64,000 nt of DNA from Algoriphagus aquimarinus. GTDB taxonomy: Bacteria; Bacteroidota; Bacteroidia; Cytophagales; Cyclobacteriaceae. Position numbers and translations under genes: made by a program. Each line of letters opens with the position of its first letter. Positions within the stretch are counted from its first letter, which is position 1. Shown piece after piece: positions 16,738-25,573 of the stretch. A model generated the notes under the pieces. That model was not told the DNA's origin and searched no databases. It worked only from the letters and a program-made list of their open reading frames with translations. The stretch spans positions 36,773 to 100,772 of the forward strand of contig NZ_FOKK01000005.1 of NCBI RefSeq assembly GCF_900112005.1, given 5' to 3'.

Positions 16738-17156
16738 GGAGCCGCACAGTTTCTAATGATTATACCGATGATGTTGCTTCGGATTAGTGGGGAACAATGG
16801 TGCCGGTAAAACAACTTTGTTTAGAATAATGCTCGACCTTGTTCGTGTTACTCATGGAAAAGTGGTAATCGATTCCAGGGATGTGAGCAAAACTGAAGAA
16901 TGGAAAAGAACTACCGGAGCATATTTTGGATGAGCCGTTTGAGAATTTGGATCCCAGTTCTCAGATACGGTTGAAGAAATTAATCCTTCAAGTAAAAGAA
17001 GCGTCTCAAGTCACTTTTTTGATTTCCAGTCATGATCTGAATCATGTCACGGAGATTTTTGACCGCATCGTACTGCTTGAAAAAGGTAAGATTATCAATG
17101 ATCTGAGAGATAGGCCAGCTACGCTCGCTGAGCTGGATGCTTATTTTACGGGTTGA
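16738..17156 (+). pseudogene. Decayed duplicate of the DUF5687/ATPase pair
   Basis: A remnant of a second copy of the exporter. Bases 16738-16774 match the permease interior near 15323-15359. The sequence then jumps to the ATPase start region (parent from about 15622) up to about 16921, and jumps again to the part that begins at Walker B (parent about 16004) and runs to the end. So about 260 and 230 bases were lost. The last piece encodes 76 residues differing from the parent in only about three places, while synonymous sites differ often. The copy was therefore under selection before it broke. Walker A and signature are not joined in one frame, so it cannot work as an ATPase. Confidence 0.88.
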
Positions 17157-17299
17157 GTTATCGAGCTGAAAATCTTTTTATTTGTTGGAATAAGGTTAAA
17201 CTATAAAGAGCCTCGACATTTCTCGGCCACCGGGTTTGTGTGGTTTAGAAGGACGGGGATAGGTTTTATAGCCAGTCTGATTTTGGCAGACTTCTGTCG

Positions 17300-17331
17300 G
17301 ATGGTCTATCGAGCGCAGTCGAGATGCCATC
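17300..17331. repeat. Hairpin repeat with TCGAGCGCAGTCGA core
   Basis: Arms GATGG...TCGA and TCGA...CCATC pair around GCGCAG. The core TCGAGCGCAGTCGAGA is, from memory, a dispersed intergenic repeat of Bacteroidota. Function unknown. Confidence 0.5.
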
Positions 17332-17564
17332 TTAATTAAATTGTGCCCTCAATGTAATCCTTGGCTAGTGAGCCTGTCTAACGCCAAGTGGTCCTGCTGA
17401 TCTACTATGCTCCTCAGTTTAAAAAACCTGTTCATTTTAGCTCGTCAAGTGAACATATACTAAGAAAAGCTACTATTTCTGGACAAGGCTTGAGTACATG
17501 TCCATTTTTATTAAAAAATTGGATATGTGCTAGTTGTGTACCTATTTTCTGGACATATAATAGC

Positions 17565-17599
17565 AACATGTTCATATTAATAAATAATATGAACATGTT
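17565..17599. promoter_or_regulatory. 15-bp perfect inverted repeat, candidate operator for the Fic gene
   Basis: AACATGTTCATATTA (17565-17579) and its exact complement TAATATGAACATGTT (17585-17599) flank a 5-base spacer, 56 bases ahead of the Fic start. A further half site CATGTTCAT lies at 17608-17616, and looser ones (GTGAACATA, TGTCCAT, GGACATA) lie further upstream. This looks like a cooperative operator, although a stable RNA hairpin is equally possible. Confidence 0.6.
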
Positions 17600-17654
17600 A
17601 TTTATGTCATGTTCATTTATTTGGTAAATTTGGACGTTATAAACGAAGTATTCT

Positions 17655-18767
17655 ATGCCGTACGACCAAAATATTCCCTTTAATGACCTGCCATTCCTTC
17701 CCGTGTCCAAGGAAGTGGAAGAGGATATTACAGTTCTGAAAAAACTGGTAACTGCATCGAGGGCATTGGCCTCTGTGAATGCGAGTGTACTTCGTTTGCC
17801 CAATCCAACGATGCTGGTGAATACGATAGCGTTGCAGGAAGCAAAAAGTTCTACTGCTATTGAGAATATTTTCACGACAGAAGAGGAGTTGTATAAGGCT
17901 GTTTCTGACTTAATTCAGGAAGAAAGAGCGGACTCGGCGACAAAGGAAGTACTACGATATAGAGAGGCACTTTGGGAAGGATATGCAACGATGAAAGACA
18001 AGTCTAGGATCAATCAAGAAGTGATCTTGGGTGTATTTAGAGAAGTGAAAAACACGAATGCAGGCATTAGATCTCCTGCTACACAAACGATTATCAAGAG
18101 AGGAAATAGTGAGTTTCGATCAGGGGAGACAGTTTATACACCACCGAGAGGAGAGAAGATACTTCAGGATTTAATGGATAATTGGACGGAATATCTCGGG
18201 AACGACACAGATTTCCCTACTGATCCGCTGTTGAAAATGTGTATTTCCCATTATCAATTTGAAGCGATTCTCCCATTTGCAGATGGAAATGGGAGAACTG
18301 GCAGAATATTGAATCAGCTTTACTTGGTCAATAAAAGGCTTCTGGATCTTCCAGTGCTGTATCTATCCAAGTATATCATTGTCCACAAGGAAGACTACTA
18401 TTATCATCTTGGCGCAGTGACTCAGCGAGGAGACTGGAAGTCTTGGATCTTATTTATGCTGGAAGCGGTGGAGAAAACGTCCAAATTGACAGAGGACTTG
18501 ATCCATGAAATCATCGTGCAGATGGAAGCTACTTTAGCCCATGGTAAATCAAAAATCAAGTGGTATTCGAAAGAGGTCAACGAGCTGATTTTTTCACAAC
18601 CTTATCTCAAGTCAAAAACACTTGGTGAGCTGATGGGAGTGAGTTCCAGAACAACTTTGACTAAGTATTTCTCAGAGTTGGCGGAGGCGAAAATTCTCTT
18701 TCCTAAGAAGGATGGTAAGGAGGTGTACTACGTAAATGAAGAGCTTGTCAGAATTTTAGGGGATTAA
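17655..18767 (+). CDS. Fic-domain protein, class II, catalytic His replaced by Leu
   Basis: A 370-residue Fic protein: an N-terminal helical region, the Fic core and a C-terminal winged-helix segment (LGELMGVSSRTTLTKYFSEL). The Fic loop reads FEAILPFADGNGRTGR; in the canonical loop H-P-F-x-D-G-N-G-R the first residue is His, but here codon 206 is CTC (Leu). That His normally activates the target hydroxyl for AMP transfer. The inhibitory motif of class II Fic proteins, S/T-x-x-x-E-G/N, is present as S66-T-A-I-E70-N71. So the protein keeps its nucleotide pocket and regulator but may not AMPylate; it could instead be a regulator or de-AMPylase. It follows a palindromic region. Confidence 0.9.
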   Translation: MPYDQNIPFNDLPFLPVSKEVEEDITVLKKLVTASRALASVNASVLRLPNPTMLVNTIALQEAKSSTAIENIFTTEEELYKAVSDLIQEERADSATKEVLRYREALWEGYATMKDKSRINQEVILGVFREVKNTNAGIRSPATQTIIKRGNSEFRSGETVYTPPRGEKILQDLMDNWTEYLGNDTDFPTDPLLKMCISHYQFEAILPFADGNGRTGRILNQLYLVNKRLLDLPVLYLSKYIIVHKEDYYYHLGAVTQRGDWKSWILFMLEAVEKTSKLTEDLIHEIIVQMEATLAHGKSKIKWYSKEVNELIFSQPYLKSKTLGELMGVSSRTTLTKYFSELAEAKILFPKKDGKEVYYVNEELVRILGD

Positions 18768-18769
18768 AA

Positions 18770-18797
18770 AAGTCCCTCCAAACGCTCAGAGGGACTT
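18770..18797. terminator. Bidirectional terminator between Fic and OMF genes
   Basis: A 9-bp stem AAGTCCCTC / GAGGGACTT with a 10-base loop, A-rich before and T-rich after, three bases past the Fic stop and about 60 bases from the end of the convergent efflux-channel gene. Confidence 0.75.
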
Positions 18798-18855
18798 TCG
18801 AAAATGCTATCCATACCATTAAATGGATAGACGTTCAACCTTTAATCAACCAATT

Positions 18856-20295
18856 CTATTTCCAACCGCCACCAAGGGCTTGGTAAATATTTACTTTGGC
18901 ATTCATTTGTTTCATCTTAGTTTCAATCAAGTCGAATCTAGATTCCAGTGCATCTCTTTGTGTCAATAGAACTTCCATATAATCTGCTCTTGCTGAATTG
19001 AAGAGCTCAGTAGAAATGTCAACTGATTGAGTAAGGGCTTGTACTTCCTGGGACTTCAAGTCATAGGTTTTTTCCAAATTGCTGATGTTGGATAGCTGAT
19101 TTGCTACTTCTATATAAGCGTTTAAGATGGTTTGCTCATAGTTGTAAATTGCCTGAATCTGCTTAGCGTTAGCCATCAAATACCTCGCTTTTATCGCATT
19201 TCTATTAATCAGAGGAGCTACCAGTTCACCGGTAAGTGAATAGATCAGCGACTGAGGAGAAGTGAATATGTAGCTTGGGTTAAAAGCATTATAACCAAGA
19301 CCTGCTTTGATCTCCAAGGAAGGGTAGAAGTCAGCTTTGGCTACATTGATGTCAATCTTAGAAGCCGCTAACTCTAGCTCAGCTTGTCTGATATCAGGTC
19401 TGTTTGCCAATAATTGAGAAGGAATACCTGCATGGATTGTTTCTGGAATTAGTTCTCCAAATGCATTTGCATCCCTTTCTACCTTCTGTGGGAATCTACC
19501 TACAAGAAAGTTGATTCTGTTCTCGATTTCTATGATATCCTGCTGTATGCCAAATTGAAGACTCTTAGTGTTCAGTACCTGAGCTTCAAATCTGCGTACT
19601 GCCAATTCGGTAACTCGTGCAGCTTGCTTTTGGTATTTCACTATCTCGTAAGCATTGTTTTGAATCTCAATGTTCTGCTTGACGATGTCAAGTTGATTGT
19701 CAAGAGCCAGCAGCTCATAATAGGAATTGGCGATCTCTGAAATCAGATTGGTTACCATGAAGTTTTTGCCTTCTACACTGGCCAAATACCTGGTCATTGC
19801 AGATTTTTTAGCATTACGCAGCTTGTGCCAAATATCGACTTCCCAAGTAGCGTAGGCTCCCAGCATGTAGTCTTGCAGCGGGTCAGGCATTTCTTTACCT
19901 GGCTTGATGTCAGTATTTGCATCATTCGCGCCTTGACTGGTATATCTACCTACTTTGTCTACTCCAGCTCCAGCTCCCAGACCAACAGAAGGAAGAATCT
20001 CACCTTTGCGGACTCTTACTTCATTTTGGGCTATCTGAATTTCCTGTAATGTAATATTCAACTCCTGATTGTTGCTCAAGGCAGTGTCAATCAGAGCTTT
20101 CAAGTATGGATCGGAAAAATAATCCATCCATACTACGTTTGCCGCTGTATTTGTAGAATCCTGAGAGCTATTAGAATAGCTCTCAGGTACTGCGTCATTT
20201 ACGTTTTTTTGTATTAGCTCAGGAGTTTTGCAACCAGACACTGCTAGTGTGATAGCCGTCGCTCCTAAGCATATATATATGATTCTCTTAAGCAT
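18856..20295 (-). CDS. TolC-family outer-membrane efflux lipoprotein (NodT/OprM type)
   Basis: A 479-residue outer-membrane channel of the TolC/OprM/NodT type, the exit duct of the RND pump. The start at 20295 gives MLKRIIYICLGATAITLAV followed by a lipobox (VSGC); the longer frame from 20337 buries that signal. The two repeated OEP helical bundles are present: ALIDTALSNNQELNITLQEI and VSGC-linked N-half, and ASKIDINVAKADFYPSLEI in the second half, with RPDIRQAELELAAS as the typical linker between them. The start overlaps the end of the pump gene by 8 bases. It is the last gene of the adaptor, pump, channel operon. Confidence 0.94.
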   Translation of the reverse strand: MLKRIIYICLGATAITLAVSGCKTPELIQKNVNDAVPESYSNSSQDSTNTAANVVWMDYFSDPYLKALIDTALSNNQELNITLQEIQIAQNEVRVRKGEILPSVGLGAGAGVDKVGRYTSQGANDANTDIKPGKEMPDPLQDYMLGAYATWEVDIWHKLRNAKKSAMTRYLASVEGKNFMVTNLISEIANSYYELLALDNQLDIVKQNIEIQNNAYEIVKYQKQAARVTELAVRRFEAQVLNTKSLQFGIQQDIIEIENRINFLVGRFPQKVERDANAFGELIPETIHAGIPSQLLANRPDIRQAELELAASKIDINVAKADFYPSLEIKAGLGYNAFNPSYIFTSPQSLIYSLTGELVAPLINRNAIKARYLMANAKQIQAIYNYEQTILNAYIEVANQLSNISNLEKTYDLKSQEVQALTQSVDISTELFNSARADYMEVLLTQRDALESRFDLIETKMKQMNAKVNIYQALGGGWK

Positions 20296-23200
20296 GTGAG
20301 TGGTGTTTTTGTTCGGATAATGGAGTTTCATCTTCATTCTTAATCAGGTGACGGCCATCAGCCATACTACCGAATATGTAGTACAAGCCTGGGACAATGA
20401 TCACCCCGAAAATGGTTCCGAATAGCATGCCTCCAAGAGCTGAAGCACCAATGGTTTGGTTACCGATTGCTCCTGCACCTGATGCGATAATCAATGGAAT
20501 CAAACCTGCGATAAATGCAAAGGATGTCATCAAGATAGGTCGGAAACGAACTCGCGCGCCTTCAATGGCTGCTTCTAGGATACTTAATCCTTCCTGACGC
20601 TTTTGTACCGCAAATTCCACAATCAGTACGGCGTTTTTACCTAATAGTCCGACGAGCATGATAAGTCCGATCTGAGCATAGATATCATTGTCGAGCCCCA
20701 TCATTTTCAATAAGAAGAAAGATCCGAATACCCCTGCCGGAAGCGAGAATACTACCGCAAGAGGAATGATAAAGCTTTCATATTGCGCAGCGAGTACGAA
20801 ATACACGAATACCAATACTATGAGGAATACATAAAGCGCTTCATTACCTCTATTTGATTCATCGTATGATAAGCCTTCCCACGCAATGTCATAGCCCTTA
20901 GGCAATGTTTGGGCAGATACCTCTCTAATCGCCTGAATAGCATCAGCGGTGGTAAATCCCTCTGCTGGAAGACCACGGATAGATGCTGAATTGTACATGT
21001 TGAAACGAGTAACCTCATTCGGTCCCTGAGTTTTCTTCATCGTCATGAAAGCTGAATAAGGAACCATTTCTCCCGCTTCGTTTTTCACAAATAGATTCAG
21101 GACATCAGAAGGGAGTCTTCTAAATGCAGGGTCTGACTGCACATAAACTTTGAAGAATCTACCAAATCGAATGAAACCCTGCTCATAAGTACTACCGATA
21201 AGAATGTTCAGGTTTTCCATTGCTGTTCCTATAGAAACTCCTTTTTGCATCGCCTTATCGTTGTCAATTTCCAGCTCATACTGAGGGTAATTGGCGGCGA
21301 AGAAGGTGAAAAGGCCTGATAACTCTTTACGCGCACCGAGATCATCCATGAATTTCTTGTTGATCTTGTCAAAATCCTGATAATCAGTGGTTGTGGTTTT
21401 GTCCAGTAATCTCAAGGAGAAACCACCTGATGAACCGAAACCTGGAATTGCTGGTGGTTCGAAGAATTCCACTACGGCTCCAAGGCCTCTGGATTCTTCT
21501 TCCAATTCTTCCATGATTTCTTTTACGGTGTGCTTACGATCGCCCCAAGGCTTCAAGTTGATCAAACAAGTACCTGCGTTAGAACCACGACCCTCTGTCA
21601 TAATTTCATATCCTGCCAAAGAGGAAACAGATTCTACTCCGTCAATCTCTTCACATATTTTCTGAAGCTTCTGAGAAACCTGGTTAGTTCGCTCTAGCGT
21701 AGAACCTGGAGGTGTTTGGATAATGGCGTAGATTGTTCCCTGATCTTCACTTGGGATAAATCCAGCAGGTAGTATTTGGTTTTCGAATACAATACCGGCT
21801 CCGAAAAGTAAAAGAATTCCGAAGGTGAGCCATTTTCTACTTACCATAGATCTAAGTAGGCTTACATACTTTCCTGTGAGCTTATCAAAACCGCTGTTGA
21901 AGCCATCTAGAGCCTTCGTTAGAATATTTCTCTTCTTCTCTTTTCCATGGTTATTTTTCAATAACATAGCACAAAGCACCGGTGTCAGAGTCAAGGCAAT
22001 GATTGCTGAGATCACAATCGAACTAGCCATGGTGATAGAGAACTGACGGTAGAATGTACCTACCGGTCCACTCATAAATGAGATCGGTAAGAATACAGAT
22101 ACCATTACTGCAGTGATTGCGATGATAGCACCAGAAATCTCACCAAGTACTCTTTTTACCGCTTGATACGGTGTCAGGTGAGGCATTTCCTCCATCTTGG
22201 CGTGAACTGCTTCCACTACCACAATCGCATCATCGACCACAATACCAATAGCAAGAACTAAGGCAAATAGTGTTATGATGTTGATAGAGAGGCCAAACAT
22301 CTGAAGGACGAAGAATGCTCCAATTAGAGAAACCGGAACTGCTATAATTGGGATCAAAGTTGATCGCCAATCCCCTAAGAAGATAAACACAACTAAGGCT
22401 ACCAAGATGAAAGCGTCCCGTAGTGTATGGATCACCTGCTCGGTAGATGCATCCAAGAATCGGGAAACATCATAACTGATATTGTAATCCATTCCCGGAG
22501 GGAAAGAAGCTTTCATTATTTCCAGCTCCGCTTTTACTTCCGCAATTACGTCACTTGCATTACTACCATAGTTTTGCTTCAATACAATTGCAGCAGATGG
22601 CTTACCGTCCAGATTGGAGTAAATATCAAAGAATTCACTTCCCAATTCTGTCTTGGCAATATCCTTTAAGTGAATACTTTCACCTTCAGCATTTGCACGG
22701 ATAATAATGTTGTCATATTCCTCTGCCTTACTGAATCGCCCTTTATAGGTCAATACATATTCTAGAGATTGTGCTTCTATACCAGAGCTTTGGCCTATTC
22801 TACCTGGACGGCCTACAATACTCTGCTCTTTCATGGCCTCCATCACCTCATCTACTGAGATATTGTATGCACGCATACGATCAGGATTTAACCAAACACG
22901 CATGGCGTAAGTACGGCTACCTAATATTTGAGATCGTGCTACCCCTTTGATCCGGTTGATTTCAGGGATCATATTCACGTTAGCGTAGTTATATAGGAAT
23001 TTTTCATCCATGCTTTCGCTAGTTGAATACAGGTTGACATACATCAACATACTAGGTTGTATAGGTGTAATAACTACACCTTCACGCTGTACAAGCTCTG
23101 GGAGGAGTGGCATCACCTGATCCACCCTTGTCTTGACACGAATTACTGCCTGATTGGGATCCGTGCCGGGTTCGAAGATGATATTAATCGTGGCTTCACC

Positions 23201-23455
23201 CGCAGAGGTAGCATCCGTTGCCATGTATCTCATGTCCTGCACACCATTGATGGCGTTTTCCAACGTAATCAAAGTGGACTTCACAAGTACATCTGCACTT
23301 GATCCGGGATAGGCTATGAAAATACTTACTGTAGTAGGGGCAATCGGAGGGAACTGAGATATAGGCAGCTGGTTAATAGATAACGAGCCTATAAATACGA
23401 TAATGATCGAAATGACAATCGCGAGGACTGGTCTTTTTATGAATGTGCTAAACAT
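20288..23455 (-). CDS. RND multidrug efflux pump (AcrB/HAE1 family)
   Basis: A 1055-residue inner-membrane proton-driven pump with the twelve-helix RND layout and two large periplasmic loops. Visible family blocks: FIKRPVLAIVISIIIVFIGS at the start, GSSADVLVKSTLITLENAIN in the porter domain, the TM4 proton relay LFALVLAIGIVVDDAIVVVE with the paired aspartates, VFLPISFMSGPVGTFYRQFS, and in the second half LIMLVGLLGKNAVLIVEFA with the TM10 lysine and RFRPILMTSFAFIAGLIPLI. The charged pattern fits drug/organic substrate (HAE1) rather than heavy metal (HME) pumps. It lies 30 bases after the adaptor gene. Confidence 0.96.
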   Translation of the reverse strand: MFSTFIKRPVLAIVISIIIVFIGSLSINQLPISQFPPIAPTTVSIFIAYPGSSADVLVKSTLITLENAINGVQDMRYMATDATSAGEATINIIFEPGTDPNQAVIRVKTRVDQVMPLLPELVQREGVVITPIQPSMLMYVNLYSTSESMDEKFLYNYANVNMIPEINRIKGVARSQILGSRTYAMRVWLNPDRMRAYNISVDEVMEAMKEQSIVGRPGRIGQSSGIEAQSLEYVLTYKGRFSKAEEYDNIIIRANAEGESIHLKDIAKTELGSEFFDIYSNLDGKPSAAIVLKQNYGSNASDVIAEVKAELEIMKASFPPGMDYNISYDVSRFLDASTEQVIHTLRDAFILVALVVFIFLGDWRSTLIPIIAVPVSLIGAFFVLQMFGLSINIITLFALVLAIGIVVDDAIVVVEAVHAKMEEMPHLTPYQAVKRVLGEISGAIIAITAVMVSVFLPISFMSGPVGTFYRQFSITMASSIVISAIIALTLTPVLCAMLLKNNHGKEKKRNILTKALDGFNSGFDKLTGKYVSLLRSMVSRKWLTFGILLLFGAGIVFENQILPAGFIPSEDQGTIYAIIQTPPGSTLERTNQVSQKLQKICEEIDGVESVSSLAGYEIMTEGRGSNAGTCLINLKPWGDRKHTVKEIMEELEEESRGLGAVVEFFEPPAIPGFGSSGGFSLRLLDKTTTTDYQDFDKINKKFMDDLGARKELSGLFTFFAANYPQYELEIDNDKAMQKGVSIGTAMENLNILIGSTYEQGFIRFGRFFKVYVQSDPAFRRLPSDVLNLFVKNEAGEMVPYSAFMTMKKTQGPNEVTRFNMYNSASIRGLPAEGFTTADAIQAIREVSAQTLPKGYDIAWEGLSYDESNRGNEALYVFLIVLVFVYFVLAAQYESFIIPLAVVFSLPAGVFGSFFLLKMMGLDNDIYAQIGLIMLVGLLGKNAVLIVEFAVQKRQEGLSILEAAIEGARVRFRPILMTSFAFIAGLIPLIIASGAGAIGNQTIGASALGGMLFGTIFGVIIVPGLYYIFGSMADGRHLIKNEDETPLSEQKHHSHA

Positions 23456-23485
23456 TATTGCTTCTGGTTTTTATGAGAGAATGGA

Positions 23486-24574
23486 CTACTCTGCATATAA
23501 GTCTAACTGAGACAATGCTGTATGAGGCTGGACGAATTCATAATGAATCTCCTCATTCTCTCTTACTAGACGAAGACCTTCAAGAAGGATTTTGTCGGTC
23601 TTCTCTAGGCCTCCAGAAATCACAAAAATGTGTGGTATCTCTGCTGCGATGGTGATTTCTCTTGAGCGAATTTTATTTTCTTCATCCACTACATAGACGT
23701 ACTTTTTGTCAAGTACTTCGAACGTTGCTTTTTGAGGGATCAATAAGGCATCCTTAAGCGGAATTCTCATTTCAATATTCCCCGTTTCCCCGTGTCTTAA
23801 TAGACCATCAGGGTTTGGGAAAGTAGCTCTAAAGGCGATGTTACCAGTTTCATTATTGAAATCAGATAAGATAGTCTCTACGACTCCCTGGTAGGCGAAA
23901 TATTTATTGTTTGCCATTAAGAGGTGGACAATTACATCGTCATTACTCGCCACTTCAGCTTTGTATTCTAAGTATTCTGCTTCAGGAACGTTGTAGTAAA
24001 CCCACATTTTGCTGTTGTCTGAAAATTCAGAAAGCAATTCCCCTTCGTCAAGCAAACTACCTTCTCTTACGTGGAACCGACCGATAATCCCATCAAATGG
24101 AGCTCGGATCTCAGTAAACTGTAAGTGAACTTCGGCTAATGCCAGTTCAGCACTTGCTTTAGCCAATTTTGCTTTAGCCATTGCTAGCTCGTTAGGAGCC
24201 ACAATATTTCTGTCAGCAAGCGTTTTTGTGTTTTGATATTCGATCTCAGCAAAATCTACTTCTGCTTTGGCACTTTGCTGTTCTGCCTCGTAAAGCTTAG
24301 GCATGATTTTAAACAAAAGCTGGCCTTTTCTTACAAGTTGGCCTTCATCTACATAGATCTTCTGCAGATATCCTCTTTCCTGAGCACGAAGCTCAATATG
24401 TTGGATGGAATGAATTTGGGAGACATAATCTTTGGTGATTAATGTGTCCATTGTCAAAGGGCTAGTGACCAGAAAGGTGGTTTCACTTTCCTTATGCTCT
24501 TCTCCATGTGAGTTACAACTAGCAATCCACAATGAGCCGCACAGGCTCAAGAGCATGAAAATTCGATTTTTCAT
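23486..24574 (-). CDS. RND periplasmic adaptor lipoprotein (membrane fusion protein)
   Basis: The 362-residue adaptor that joins the RND pump to its outer channel. The lipobox is WIASC in the signal peptide. Then come the lipoyl half domain (VSQIHSIQHIELRAQERGYLQKIYVDEGQLVRKGQLLFKI gives its first half), the alpha-helical hairpin (KAEVDFAEIEYQNTKTLADR ... LAKAKLAKASAELALAEVHL), the second lipoyl half (FTEIRAPFDGIIGRFHVREG) and a beta-barrel with GLRHGE-like sequence (PDGLLRHGETGNIEMRIP). It is the first gene of the operon. The region upstream (24575-24733) shows no clear operator. Confidence 0.95.
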   Translation of the reverse strand: MKNRIFMLLSLCGSLWIASCNSHGEEHKESETTFLVTSPLTMDTLITKDYVSQIHSIQHIELRAQERGYLQKIYVDEGQLVRKGQLLFKIMPKLYEAEQQSAKAEVDFAEIEYQNTKTLADRNIVAPNELAMAKAKLAKASAELALAEVHLQFTEIRAPFDGIIGRFHVREGSLLDEGELLSEFSDNSKMWVYYNVPEAEYLEYKAEVASNDDVIVHLLMANNKYFAYQGVVETILSDFNNETGNIAFRATFPNPDGLLRHGETGNIEMRIPLKDALLIPQKATFEVLDKKYVYVVDEENKIRSREITIAAEIPHIFVISGGLEKTDKILLEGLRLVRENEEIHYEFVQPHTALSQLDLYAE

Positions 24575-24733
24575 AGGTTGATTTTTAAAAACGAGACTTT
24601 TTCCAGGTGATTTTGGGTGTTTGTGTATAGCAAATACACGAAGCCCTAATAGCTTGACGCTAATGGTTTTAGAGCTGTAAAATAAATAGGGGGAGGTGGG
24701 GCAAAAGAAAGATTTGCCTCAAAAAAAAGGGTA

Positions 24734-25144
24734 TTATATTCTAAATACTTGTATTACGACGTGTAAGCGAAGTGCTTTAGTATCGGGAATGAACTTGCTG
24801 AAATGCAAGTCTTCTGGTAAGTCCTGAAATAAAAATCCGAAAATACGGGTGAAATGAAGCGCATTGAAATAATGAGCGTCTAAAAAGTTACTGCTACTAA
24901 CAAAGTCATCATCTTCCTCTTCAATCTTGGAATTATTGACGGTGAAAATGTCACTTCCATGTTCTTTGGATGCAGAATAAGATAAGGGATGCTGGCGTGT
25001 ATTGTTGACTCCAATGGTGTTCTCAAAGGAAGCACCATAGCTGTCAATAGTATTATCCGTATCAATGTTAGCATAGATTGCACTATACCCACTTGAGATG
25101 AGAATACTTAGAGATAAAAGGAACCTGACTAAATACGTTGCCAT
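24734..25144 (-). CDS. Hypothetical small exported protein
   Basis: A 136-residue protein with an N-terminal hydrophobic signal (YLVRFLLSLSILISSGYSAIYA) and an acidic middle (EEEDDDF). The C-terminal half is aromatic (DAHYFNALHFTRIFGFLFQ). No family is recognised. It is 159 bases upstream of the RND adaptor gene on the same strand, so it could be the first gene of that operon, but the gap is large. I judge it a probable gene because of the signal peptide and absence of a better reading on either strand. Confidence 0.55.
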   Translation of the reverse strand: MATYLVRFLLSLSILISSGYSAIYANIDTDNTIDSYGASFENTIGVNNTRQHPLSYSASKEHGSDIFTVNNSKIEEEDDDFVSSSNFLDAHYFNALHFTRIFGFLFQDLPEDLHFSKFIPDTKALRLHVVIQVFRI

Positions 25145-25573
25145 TTGGGCACAAACTTATATAAGACTTCTATTATATTCAAACACTTTTGGTTAAATAT
25201 TCTCAATGATAGGGCTGTTTTGTTGAAAAAAATTCATTACATGCCTCTAGTAAGTAGAAATGCGGCTTTGAGCTTAGTAAAAAAAGATAGAGTTCTTTGG
25301 TTATATCACTTAGTGAAAAGTATTTTCCTTGAATGACTTCAGAATTCTGAACTGTTCCATTCTTCGGGTTTTCTTTCAACTAAATGTAGATAGCTTTCCA
25401 TGGGGAGATGAAGAGGGTTTATTCTCTAATGTGGTTGCCGTTATTTATTTTCTGTTATAAGATAAAGTTTTCTGCAAGGAGATTTTTGGAGGGTATTTCA
25501 GATCATTTTCCTCAAAGAATTTTGAAATGCTGTTTCAAATTGTGTTTTTAGATTTTTCAAAAAAAATAGACTT
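25145..25573. other. Intergenic region upstream of sulfatase
   Basis: About 430 AT-rich bases. A 63-codon frame at 25145-25336 has no features of a gene. One perfect 14-bp palindrome, TTCAGAATTCTGAA, lies at 25338-25351 and could be a regulator site. I see nothing else. Confidence 0.5.

Larger units (their letters stand above)
17157..17654. other. Intergenic region with palindromes upstream of the Fic gene
   Basis: About 500 bases without a convincing gene. It holds a small hairpin at 17300-17331 with the word TCGAGCGCAGTCGAGA, which I recall as a common Bacteroidota repeat, and a series of TGTTCAT-like half sites and one long palindrome just ahead of the Fic gene (separate entry). Confidence 0.6.

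Noticed and set aside
17388..17627. 79-codon frame ahead of the Fic gene
   Set aside because: It runs through the palindromic operator-like sites and has no protein-like features.
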